From positions 868,001 to 932,000 of the forward strand of contig CAWDDX010000003.1 in the NCBI GenBank assembly GCA_963801195.1: a stretch of DNA of 64,000 bases. Direction: 5' to 3'. The notes under the pieces were generated by a model. That model did no database searches. It was not told the origin of the DNA and saw nothing but the letters and a program-made list of their open reading frames with translations. Made by a program: the position numbers and the translations under genes. Positions 50,872 to 58,802 of the stretch are shown one piece after another (within the stretch, counting starts at the first letter, position 1; every line of letters begins with the position of its first letter). The stretch comes from SZUA-36 sp963801195. Lineage in GTDB: Bacteria; Pseudomonadota; Gammaproteobacteria; Xanthomonadales; SZUA-36.

Positions 50872-52512
50872 CTATGCGAGGGCGGCGTTGACGATTTCGC
50901 GGGCTTCGGCCTGGATCTGCTTGAGATGTTCATCGCCCCTGAAACTCTCGGCGTAAATTTTATAGACGTCTTCCGTCCCGGATGGCCGTGCCGCGAACCA
51001 GCCATTTTCAGTACAGACCTTGAGGCCGCCGATGGCCGCGCCGTTGGCCGGGGCATGCGTCAGTTTTGCGGTGATCGCTTCGCCCGCCAGCGTTTGCGCA
51101 GTGACCTGTTCAGGTGAGAGGGCAGCCAACTTGGCCTTTTCTTCGCGACTGGCCGGGGCATCGACGCGTTCGTAGACCGGGTTACCGAACCTGGCCACGA
51201 GATCCATGTAATGCTCGCCCGGATCCTTGCCGGTGACAGCGAGGATTTCACAGGCCAGAAGGCAGAGGATGATGCCATCCTTGTCGGTACTCCAGACCGT
51301 GCCATCCTTGCGCAGAAACGAGGCGCCGGCGGATTCTTCACCGCCGAAGCCGTAGGAACCATCAATGAGGCCGTTGACAAACCACTTGAATCCAACCGGA
51401 ACCTCCTTTAAGTCGCGTCCGAGGCCGGCGGCAACGCGATCGATCATGGAAGAACTGACCAGCGTTTTACCGATGGCGGCATCCGCTTTCCAACCGGTAC
51501 GATTGCTGAACAGGTAGTTGATGGCAACCGCGAGATAATGGTTCGGGTTCATCAGGCCGGATGAACGTGTCACGATACCGTGACGGTCGTAGTCAGGATC
51601 GTTGCCAAAAGCGATGTCGAAATCATCCTTGAGGGCGACGAGACTGGCCATTGCGTATGGTGAAGAGCAGTCCATGCGGACTTTTCCGTCGTGATCGACG
51701 GTCATGAAGCTGAAAGTGTAGTCGACGGTGTCGTTGCGGATGGTCAGGTTGAGGCCGTATTTTTCGGCGATGGGCCGCCAGTAACGCAGACCCGAACCAC
51801 CCATGGCGTCGGCGCAGATTTTGAGCTTGGCGTTTCCGATGGCCCGCATATCGATCACGTTTTCGAGATCTTCAACATACGGGGTGATAAAGTCGTAGCG
51901 ATGGGTGGTGGCAGCTTTCAATGCCGCCGGACAACTGAGGCTTTTGACTTGGTCGTTGTTATTTGCCAGCAATGCGTTGGCGCGTGCGGCGATCCAACCG
52001 GTGGCATCGGTGTCGGCCGGCCCGCCGTTCGGCGGATTATATTTGAATCCACCATTATCGGGCGGGTTGTGTGAAGGGGTGATGACAACGCCGTCGGCGA
52101 GTCCTTCGGTCCTGCCGTTATTGTGGGCAAGGATTGTATGAGAAATGACAGGTGTCGGGGTAAAGCCACCAACATGGTCAATCATTACGGTTACGCCATT
52201 GGCGGCAAAAACCTGCAGTGCGGTCTTTTCAGCGGGTGTGGAAAGCGCGTGCGTGTCCTTACCCATAAAAAGTGGTCCGGTGATGCCCTGTCCGGTACGG
52301 TATTCGCAAATTGCCTGGGCAATCGCCATGATGTGAGCTTCATTGAAACTGTTTTTCAGGGAGGTGCCGCGGTGACCCGATGTTCCAAAGGCGACCTTTT
52401 CGTCGGGTTTGGATACGTCGGGTTTGGCCGTATAGTAGAGACTGATCAGTTCGGCGACGTCGACCAGGTTTTCCTTTGCAACGGGTTTTCCGGCATTGGG
52501 GTGAGTGGCCAT
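50872..52512 (-). CDS. pgm: Phosphoglucomutase (alpha-D-glucose phosphate specific)
   Basis: 546 residues, ATG behind GGAGGAAAACC. The phosphoserine loop is VVITPSHNPPDNGG with Ser147; the metal loop is GNDPDYDRHG, the sugar-binding loop is GFGGEESAG, and the last phosphate-binding loop is SARPSGTEDVYKIYAES-like (AARPSGTEDVYKIY). It interconverts glucose-1-phosphate and glucose-6-phosphate. It is convergent with the kinase gene and divergent to the transaldolase gene; no glycogen genes are adjacent. Confidence 0.95.
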   Translation of the reverse strand: MATHPNAGKPVAKENLVDVAELISLYYTAKPDVSKPDEKVAFGTSGHRGTSLKNSFNEAHIMAIAQAICEYRTGQGITGPLFMGKDTHALSTPAEKTALQVFAANGVTVMIDHVGGFTPTPVISHTILAHNNGRTEGLADGVVITPSHNPPDNGGFKYNPPNGGPADTDATGWIAARANALLANNNDQVKSLSCPAALKAATTHRYDFITPYVEDLENVIDMRAIGNAKLKICADAMGGSGLRYWRPIAEKYGLNLTIRNDTVDYTFSFMTVDHDGKVRMDCSSPYAMASLVALKDDFDIAFGNDPDYDRHGIVTRSSGLMNPNHYLAVAINYLFSNRTGWKADAAIGKTLVSSSMIDRVAAGLGRDLKEVPVGFKWFVNGLIDGSYGFGGEESAGASFLRKDGTVWSTDKDGIILCLLACEILAVTGKDPGEHYMDLVARFGNPVYERVDAPASREEKAKLAALSPEQVTAQTLAGEAITAKLTHAPANGAAIGGLKVCTENGWFAARPSGTEDVYKIYAESFRGDEHLKQIQAEAREIVNAALA

Positions 52513-52675
52513 GGTTTTCCTCCTGGAACGAGTGTTCTTCGAGTTTCAAATGTTGACAAGGCAGTTTTGGATTTTAACACGGGCGCCGGCAAGGCAACTG
52601 TCCATTGTGCCGGTGTTAATGCCACAGTCTTGATACAATAAACAGGATGTTTACCAATTTCCGCAAAGGCCGAAT

Positions 52676-53623
52676 ATGAATCAGCTCGAACAACTGCAGC
52701 AATTTACCACCCTGGTCGCCGATACCGGTGATATCGAATCAATAAGACGCTATCAGCCCGAAGATGCGACGACCAATCCATCGCTATTGTTAAAGGCTGT
52801 CGGCCTGCCACACTATGAGACGCTTTTGCAACGGGCCCGTGAGTATGCCGAGACCCGGGGGGGAGATTCTCAGACCCAACTGGACAATGCCACCGATCAA
52901 CTGGCCGTGCTGATTGGGCGGGAGATTCTGAATATCGTACCCGGCCGGGTTTCCACCGAGGTCGATGCCAGACTTTCATTTGACAAGCAGGCGAGCATGG
53001 CAAGGGCCAGAAAACTGATCGACCTGTACGAAAAAAACGGGATTGAGCGCAACCGGATATTGATCAAGCTGGCATCGACCTGGGAAGGTATCCAGGCAGC
53101 GGCAGTGCTGGAAAAAGAAAACATTAATTGTAACCTGACCCTGTTGTTCAGCTTTTCCCAGGCCCAGGCTTGTGCCGATGCGGGTGTATATTTGATCTCC
53201 CCGTTTGTCGGCAGAATTTTTGACTGGTATAAAAAGTTTGATGGCGTGGATTCCTATGCGCCAAGCGAGGACCCCGGCGTGCGTTCGGTACAGCGTATTT
53301 ATGCGTATTACAAAACACACGGCTTTAATACCGTGGTAATGGGTGCAAGCTTTCGCAATAGCGACCAGATACGTCAGCTCGCGGGGTGTGACCGCCTGAC
53401 CATCAGCCCGGGTCTGATGCAGGAACTGGCGGACAGCAATGAGCCGCTGGCAAGAATTCTCGACCCCGAAGACAAAGTATCGGACGACGCCAGGACCCAT
53501 CTCAGCGAATCAGCCTTCCGCTGGGGCCACAACGAGGATGCGATGGCGACCGAAAAACTGGCGGAGGGAATACGCCAGTTTGCGGCGGACCAGGTGAAGC
53601 TGGAAAAAGTGTTGAAAGCCTGA
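52676..53623 (+). CDS. tal: Transaldolase
   Basis: 315 residues of the TalB class. The Schiff-base lysine is K131 in ILIKLASTWEG; other blocks: DTGDIESIRRYQPEDATTNP, SLLLKAVG, LTLLFSFSQAQACADAGVYL and SPFVGRIFDWY, then TVVMGASFRN. It moves dihydroxyacetone units in the non-oxidative pentose phosphate pathway. The initiation site is weak (AAAGG). The gene is followed by a tandem repeat. Confidence 0.95.
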   Translation: MNQLEQLQQFTTLVADTGDIESIRRYQPEDATTNPSLLLKAVGLPHYETLLQRAREYAETRGGDSQTQLDNATDQLAVLIGREILNIVPGRVSTEVDARLSFDKQASMARARKLIDLYEKNGIERNRILIKLASTWEGIQAAAVLEKENINCNLTLLFSFSQAQACADAGVYLISPFVGRIFDWYKKFDGVDSYAPSEDPGVRSVQRIYAYYKTHGFNTVVMGASFRNSDQIRQLAGCDRLTISPGLMQELADSNEPLARILDPEDKVSDDARTHLSESAFRWGHNEDAMATEKLAEGIRQFAADQVKLEKVLKA

Positions 53624-53633
53624 AAGTGGCACC

Positions 53634-53811
53634 GCCATCCCGGCGTAGGTGACGCTCCCAACCCAAGCACCTTCTTAACAACAGCCGCCGTCATCCCGGC
53701 GTAGGTGACGTTCCCAACCCAAGCACTTTCTTAACAACAGCCACCGTCATCCCGGCGCAGGTGACGCTCCCAACCCAAGCACCTTCTCAACAACAGCCGC
53801 CGTCATGACGG
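53634..53811. repeat. Three-copy 56-bp tandem repeat
   Basis: The core GTCATCCCGGCGTAGGTGACG recurs at exactly 56-bp intervals (CGGCGTAGGT at 53641 and 53697, CGGCGCAGGT at 53753), each followed by CCCAACCCAAGCAC and TTCTTAACAACAGCC with single changes. The core GTCATCCCGGCGCAGG is shared with the cluster at 2073-2326. It lies between the stops of the convergent transaldolase and ACAD genes. Confidence 0.85.
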
Positions 53812-53814
53812 TGC

Positions 53815-55038
53815 TTATAGTTGTTTTACATAAGGTCGCAATTCCTGGCGTGCGACCACCATCGCGTGCACCTCATCCGGGCCGTCTGCCATTCTCAATG
53901 TCCGTGCAGCCATGTACATGCCCGCGAGCGGAAAGTCTTGTGACAGGCCGTGGGCGCCGTGCATCTGGATCGCGTCATCGATGATGTCGAGGGTCATTTG
54001 CGGCACCACGGCCTTGATCTTGGATATCCATAGGTGGGCTTCTTCAACACCTTTCGTGTCGATCACCCAGGCCGTCTTGAGGGTCAGCAGACGTGCCATG
54101 TCGATATTCATCCGGGCGTTGGCGATGCGGTCGTAGTTGCCGCCCAGCTTGGCCAGCGGCCGGCCAAACGCCGTGCGGCTGATCGACCGGCGGCACATCA
54201 GCTCAAGTGCTTTTTCCGCCATGCCGACAGCGCGCATACAGTGGTGTACGCGGCCCGGACCGAGCCGGCCCTGGGATATTTCGAAACCGCGCCCGGGTCC
54301 GAGGATGATGTTTTCCTCGGGTACCCTGACATCCGTAAATTTCAGATGCATGTGGCCATGGGGCGCATCATCCAGCGAAAAGACCTTCAAGGGCCGGACG
54401 ATTTCAACACCCGGGGTGTCCATCGGTACGAGAATTTGCGAATGTTGCTGGTGACGCGGGTTGTCCGGATTGGTTTTGACCATGACGATGAGAATCTTGC
54501 AGCGTGGATCACCGGCGCCTGAGATATAGGACTTCTCACCGTTGATTAGCCACTCGCCGTTTTCCAGCACGGCGCTGGCGCAGATATTGGTGGCATCGGA
54601 GGAGGCGACATTCGGCTCGGACATGGCGAAAGCGGAACGTATTCTGCCGTCAAGCAATGGTTCGAGCCATTGTTTTTTCTGCGCATCGGTGGCATAACGC
54701 TCGAGCACTTCCATGTTGCCGGTATCCGGCGCACTGCAGTTGAAGGCTTCGGCCGCCAGGTGGGCACGCCCGGTCTCTTCCGCAAGATAGGCGTATTCAA
54801 CAGTAGTGAGGCCGTAGCCCCGGTCGCTGTCGGTAAGCCAGAAATTCCACAAACCCTGTGCGCGTGCCGCCGATTTCAGTTCATCCAGTATTTCTTCCTG
54901 GCGGGCGGTCAGGGTCCAGCGGTCACCTTTTTCGACTTCACGTTGAAACTCGCCATCGACAGGGATTACACGTTCCCTGATAAACTCACGCACGGACTCG
55001 ACCAGTGGGCGCACGCGTTCTGAAATTCCCAGTTCCAT
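53815..55038 (-). CDS. Acyl-CoA dehydrogenase, ACAD10/11-like
   Basis: 407 residues. ACAD layout: N-terminal helices, FAMSEPNVASSDATNI at the FAD/substrate loop, then the beta domain (GEWLINGEKSYISGAGDPRC) and C-terminal helices with QMHGAHGLSQDFPLAGMY. The sequence fits the ACAD10/11-type branch, members of which remove phosphate from 4-phosphoacyl-CoA rather than only desaturating. It is the last of three ACAD genes on this strand, 65 bases after the second. With the kinase at 49798 it could form a split ACAD11-like system. Confidence 0.88.
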   Translation of the reverse strand: MELGISERVRPLVESVREFIRERVIPVDGEFQREVEKGDRWTLTARQEEILDELKSAARAQGLWNFWLTDSDRGYGLTTVEYAYLAEETGRAHLAAEAFNCSAPDTGNMEVLERYATDAQKKQWLEPLLDGRIRSAFAMSEPNVASSDATNICASAVLENGEWLINGEKSYISGAGDPRCKILIVMVKTNPDNPRHQQHSQILVPMDTPGVEIVRPLKVFSLDDAPHGHMHLKFTDVRVPEENIILGPGRGFEISQGRLGPGRVHHCMRAVGMAEKALELMCRRSISRTAFGRPLAKLGGNYDRIANARMNIDMARLLTLKTAWVIDTKGVEEAHLWISKIKAVVPQMTLDIIDDAIQMHGAHGLSQDFPLAGMYMAARTLRMADGPDEVHAMVVARQELRPYVKQL

Positions 55039-55103
55039 ACCTATCTACCTGCCATCTTGTTTACTTGTTCATTCGTGTTGACCCGGGAGCGGAATCAATC
55101 CAT

Positions 55104-56225
55104 TCAATAGCCTCTTTGCCTGGCAAAACGATCGAGGTGAAAATAACGGTCCCCGAACAGGCTTTCCAGTATCCGGCAACGCTTGAGGAAGAAGCCGATA
55201 TCAAATTCATCGGTCATACCGATACCACCGTGCATCTGGATGGCTTCAGTGGTCGCCAGTTGCGCGATATCACCGAGCTTTGCCTTTGTCAGGCTGACCA
55301 GTTCGGCAGCACTGCCGGGCTTTTCATCAAGTACCTGCAAGGTCTTTATAAGCACTGACTTGCATAACTCAATCTCAGTATAGAGGTGTGCCGCACGGTG
55401 CTGGAGGGCTTGGAAACTGCCGATAGGCACGCCAAACTGTTTGCGCTCTTTCAGGTATTGAATGGTCCTCTCAAAGGCTTCCTGTGCGACACCCAGTAAC
55501 TCGGCGGAAACACCGGCACGCCCGACATCCAGGACATGTTCCAGTATGTCCAGGCCGCCGTTCAACGGCCCGAGCAGATCGCCTTCACTCACCGCAACAT
55601 CGGCAAAAGTGACATTGGCGGCAAAATGGGTGTCCAGCACCCGGTACGGTTCGACCGTGACGCCACTGGCATTGGCCGGCACCAGGAACAGCGACACGCC
55701 GTTGTCCGTGCGCGCGCTTACGATAAGCGTATCCGCGATATGGCCATCCGTAACTCCCGTCTTCCTGCCGCTGATGCGATAACCGTTGTCAACCAAATTT
55801 GCATTGGTAGCCACGTCAAATGGCGAGTGCCGCCGTGATTCGTCACAGGCCAGCGCAAGCAGTCGCTCACCGCTTGCGATGCCGGGCAATATGGCATCGC
55901 GCTGTTCGGTGGTCCCGGCTTTTACAATGGCGGCCGCGCCCATCATCGCGGTACACAGCAACGGGCTTGGCGTGAGTGTTCTGCCACATTCCTCCAGGAC
56001 GATACCGATGCCGGTATAACCGTAATCCAGACCGCCGTATTGCTCCGGAACGAGGATGGCGGGCCAGCCCATTTCCGCCATTTCGGACCAAAGCTCACGC
56101 GAGAAACCCACTTCATTACCGCTATCGCGCAGTTTGCGCAGGTGGCTGACGGGTGCGCGGCCATTTAGAAAATCGCGCGCCGAATCCCTCAGCATCAATT
56201 GTTCTTCGTTCAATACAAGTGCCAT
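55104..56225 (-). CDS. Acyl-CoA dehydrogenase
   Basis: 373 residues, ATG at 56225, ten bases after the preceding stop. Typical ACAD sequence: ALVLNEEQLMLRDSARDFL, ILVPEQYGGLDYGYTGIGIV, ALACDESRRHSPFDV in place of the usual substrate-loop motif, and GGIGMTDEFDIGFFLKR at the end. The degenerate central FAD-loop suggests the partner subunit of a heteromer. Together with the next gene it resembles the FadE pairs of steroid-degrading bacteria, which form alpha2beta2 complexes. Confidence 0.88.
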   Translation of the reverse strand: MALVLNEEQLMLRDSARDFLNGRAPVSHLRKLRDSGNEVGFSRELWSEMAEMGWPAILVPEQYGGLDYGYTGIGIVLEECGRTLTPSPLLCTAMMGAAAIVKAGTTEQRDAILPGIASGERLLALACDESRRHSPFDVATNANLVDNGYRISGRKTGVTDGHIADTLIVSARTDNGVSLFLVPANASGVTVEPYRVLDTHFAANVTFADVAVSEGDLLGPLNGGLDILEHVLDVGRAGVSAELLGVAQEAFERTIQYLKERKQFGVPIGSFQALQHRAAHLYTEIELCKSVLIKTLQVLDEKPGSAAELVSLTKAKLGDIAQLATTEAIQMHGGIGMTDEFDIGFFLKRCRILESLFGDRYFHLDRFARQRGY

Positions 56226-56235
56226 TTGCTTACAC

Positions 56236-57417
56236 TCAACCCGGCAGGCCAAGCAGATGCTTGGCGATGATGTTCAACTGGATTTCGGACGTGCCGCCCT
56301 CGATGGAATTCGCCTTTGAGCGCAACCATGATTTCGGCAGGAAACCGTCGTGATTGGGGCCGCCGTCCCAGTCGAGCGCCTCCTGGCCGGAGATCGACAT
56401 CAGCAATTCAAAGCGGCGTTTGTTCAATTCGGTGCCGTAATATTTGAACATGGATGCGGCAGCACCCAGGCTGACACCCGCCTTGACCTCGTCGCGGGCG
56501 CGTTCGATGCATAAGGCAAGACCGCGTTCGTCCATTTCATAGCGGGCAATCTCCGCTCTGAGCATGCTGTCGCTCAACATCCCGTTTTCGGTGCCCAGCT
56601 TATCGATCGCTGTTTTACTGACCGGCACACCGCCGGAGCGTGACAGACCGGAGCCGCCGATCATTTCGCGTTCGTGGGTCAGCAGGTACTTGGCGATGGT
56701 CCAGCCGTCATTGATCCTGCCGATGACCTGGTTTTTTTCCACCCGCACGTTTTCCAGGAAGGTCTCGGTGAACGGGGATTTCCCGCTGATCAGTTTGATG
56801 GGCCGGGTTGAAATACCCGCCGTTGCCATGTCAAACATCACGAAACTGATGCCCTGGTGCTTTTTGGCGGCGAAATCGGTCCTCACCAGGCAGAACATCC
56901 AGTCGCCGAGGTCCCCGTATGAGGTCCAGACCTTGGAACCATTGACGATGAAGTGATCGCCCATGTCATCGGCGCGCATCTGCAGACTGGCGAGGTCGGA
57001 ACCGGCGTTGGGCTCGCTGTAGCCCTGTACCCAGCGGATCTCGCCACGGGCAATCGGCGGCAGGTGCTGTTGTTTCAGTTCTTCGTTACCGAATTTCAGG
57101 AGCGGCGGCCCGAGCATTGAAATGCCGAAGCTTTCCAACGGCGGTCGCGCCTTGATGCGGTGCAATTCTTGCCTGAGTATCTTGACCTGTTCGCTATTGA
57201 GGCCACCGCCACCATATTCCACGGGCCAGCCTGGTACGGTCCAGCCCTTTGAGGCCATTGATTGCAGCCAGTTTTTCTGGTCATCACTCTGGAATTTGCA
57301 GTTTCTGCCGCCCCAGCAGGCGTCTGCTTCATTGCGATAGGGATGACGCATGGATTCGGGGCAGTTGGTCTCCAGCCAGTCCCTTGCCTCCTGTCTGAAC
57401 ACGTTGCTGTCAGTCAC
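56236..57417 (-). CDS. Acyl-CoA dehydrogenase
   Basis: 393 residues. Clear ACAD features: GWPVEYGGGGLNSEQ, the loop WVQGYSEPNAGSDLASLQ, FIVNGSKVWTSYGDLGDWMF, LLTHEREMIGGSGLSRSG and the C-terminal SIEGGTSEIQLNIIAKHLLG. It is of the FadE17/26-like group used for long or ring-bearing acyl chains. First of three ACAD genes; its promoter must lie in the region 57418-57560, which holds one copy of the duplicated sequence that also precedes the hydratase gene. Confidence 0.9.
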   Translation of the reverse strand: MTDSNVFRQEARDWLETNCPESMRHPYRNEADACWGGRNCKFQSDDQKNWLQSMASKGWTVPGWPVEYGGGGLNSEQVKILRQELHRIKARPPLESFGISMLGPPLLKFGNEELKQQHLPPIARGEIRWVQGYSEPNAGSDLASLQMRADDMGDHFIVNGSKVWTSYGDLGDWMFCLVRTDFAAKKHQGISFVMFDMATAGISTRPIKLISGKSPFTETFLENVRVEKNQVIGRINDGWTIAKYLLTHEREMIGGSGLSRSGGVPVSKTAIDKLGTENGMLSDSMLRAEIARYEMDERGLALCIERARDEVKAGVSLGAAASMFKYYGTELNKRRFELLMSISGQEALDWDGGPNHDGFLPKSWLRSKANSIEGGTSEIQLNIIAKHLLGLPG

Positions 57418-57445
57418 GATAGTTCCCTTGCTGAGAAGCGGTTAA

Positions 57446-57564
57446 AACGGAACCGTCATGATAACCGAAAGGCGGATGCCACCGGCAATCGGGATGAACG
57501 GATCGCATATAATTTTAATATCCTTGTCTGCAGAAACCCGTCTGCAAAAACATGGAACAGGATG
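57446..57564. repeat. Duplicated intergenic segment, left copy
   Basis: About 115 bases matching 61969-62084 at roughly nine of ten positions, with a 6-base indel. Longest identical run shared: CTTGTCTGCAGAAACCCGTC continuing TGCAAAAAC. Both contain a TATAAT in GCATATAATTT. This copy lies directly upstream of the ACAD operon (minus strand). The remaining DNA up to 57858 shows no gene. Confidence 0.75.
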
Positions 57565-57858
57565 TTGTTTTCGTCGTTCAGATCGAAACTCCTTCTGCCC
57601 ATATTGACGAAGCCGATCAGGATACTGTTCTCTTCCACCGTCACGGATGGTGAATTATCGCTGCATCCAACCGGACGTCAAATCACAACGCCCAGCGTTG
57701 ATCAAATTGCGCAAAAATTTCGCTGAAGACCCGATATGAATGGCCATTCGATATATTGGGGTTTCTGGAAATATAGTGTTTAAATCTTTTATACTCTGTT
57801 CAGTCAGCTTTAAAGAACGCTTGGGTGGGCTGCTGCAGTATTACCATTGGGAAGCCGC

Positions 57859-57951
57859 ATGAGTATTTTGACCACACGCCTGACGCATCTTGGCCTGATC
57901 AACGCTGCCTTATTCCCTTCCGACCCCGTGATCCAGCGAGCCGACGGATGA
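57859..57951 (+). CDS. Short leader ORF coupled to cyoA
   Basis: 30 residues (MSILTTRLTHLGLINAALFP, SDPVIQRADG), ATG at 57859, stop at 57949-57951, overlapping the cyoA ATG (57948) as ATGA. cyoA has no ribosome-binding site of its own, so the leader could deliver ribosomes to it. No known homologue. It could also be an artefact of a wrong cyoA start. Confidence 0.4.
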   Translation: MSILTTRLTHLGLINAALFPSDPVIQRADG

Positions 57952-58802
57952 AGGTATCGCACGGTCGGCCCCGCCTTCTTGCAGTGCTGCCGCTGTTTCT
58001 GCTCAGCGGATGCAGCGTGCTCAATCTCGGCGTGCTGAACCAGGCAGGGCCGATCACCGCGAGCCAGTGGGACCTCTATTTGATAGTCGGGGTTGTGTTG
58101 ATCTTCGTTGCCGGCCCGGTGCTGCTGCTGACCCCGATCATCGCCTGGCATTATCGGCTATCCAATAAGCATCGCGCGTTCAGGCCCAAGTGGAGTTTTT
58201 CCTGGACGCTCGAAGGCTTCATCTGGATCCCGCCGATCGGGATTGTGATAGGCCTTAGCTTTGTCCTGTGGCATTTTACTCACACCCTCGATCCCTATCG
58301 GCCGATCGTCTCGAACCAGCAGACCCTGGAGATTCAGGCAGTCGGATTCGACTGGAAATGGCTGTTCATCTACCCCGACAGCCAAGTCGCGGTGGTCAAC
58401 CAGATGGCAATCCCGGTCGGTCGCCCGGTTCATATCAGCCTGACCAGCGGCACGGTCATGCAATCGATGCTGGTGCCGCAGCTTGCAGGGCAAATTTACG
58501 CCATGCCCGGAATGACAACCCAGCTCAATCTTGCCGCGAGCAAGCCCGGCACCTACCGCGGCAAAAATACACAGTTCAATGGTTCCGGTTTCCAGAACGA
58601 AAAGTTTGATGTCGTGGCGCTTTCGCCAGCCGATTATGATCGCTGGCTGACCCAAGTGCGGGCGTCGGGGCGGCTGCTCGATGGTGAGGCACTCGCCGAA
58701 CTTTTCCACAAATCCGCGCCGCAACAGCCGATCTTCTTCTCGTCGGCACCACCCGATCTGTTCAGGCATATTCTCGTCCTTTCTCAGGAGCCCCGATCAT
58801 GA
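57948..58802 (+). CDS. cyoA: Cytochrome o ubiquinol oxidase subunit II
   Basis: 284 residues. Lipoprotein signal with lipobox LLSGC; two helices (YLIVGVVLIFVAGPVLLLTP and FIWIPPIGIVIGLSFVLWHF) then a cupredoxin domain (LEIQAVGFDWKWLFIYPDSQ to MPGMTTQLNLAAS). The CuA cysteines and histidines of cytochrome c oxidases are missing, which marks a quinol oxidase. It starts the operon and overlaps cyoB by ATGA. Confidence 0.93.
   Translation: MKVSHGRPRLLAVLPLFLLSGCSVLNLGVLNQAGPITASQWDLYLIVGVVLIFVAGPVLLLTPIIAWHYRLSNKHRAFRPKWSFSWTLEGFIWIPPIGIVIGLSFVLWHFTHTLDPYRPIVSNQQTLEIQAVGFDWKWLFIYPDSQVAVVNQMAIPVGRPVHISLTSGTVMQSMLVPQLAGQIYAMPGMTTQLNLAASKPGTYRGKNTQFNGSGFQNEKFDVVALSPADYDRWLTQVRASGRLLDGEALAELFHKSAPQQPIFFSSAPPDLFRHILVLSQEPRS

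Noticed and set aside
53634..53811. CRISPR array
   Set aside because: The 56-bp units are continuous repeats without variable spacers, and no cas genes are near.
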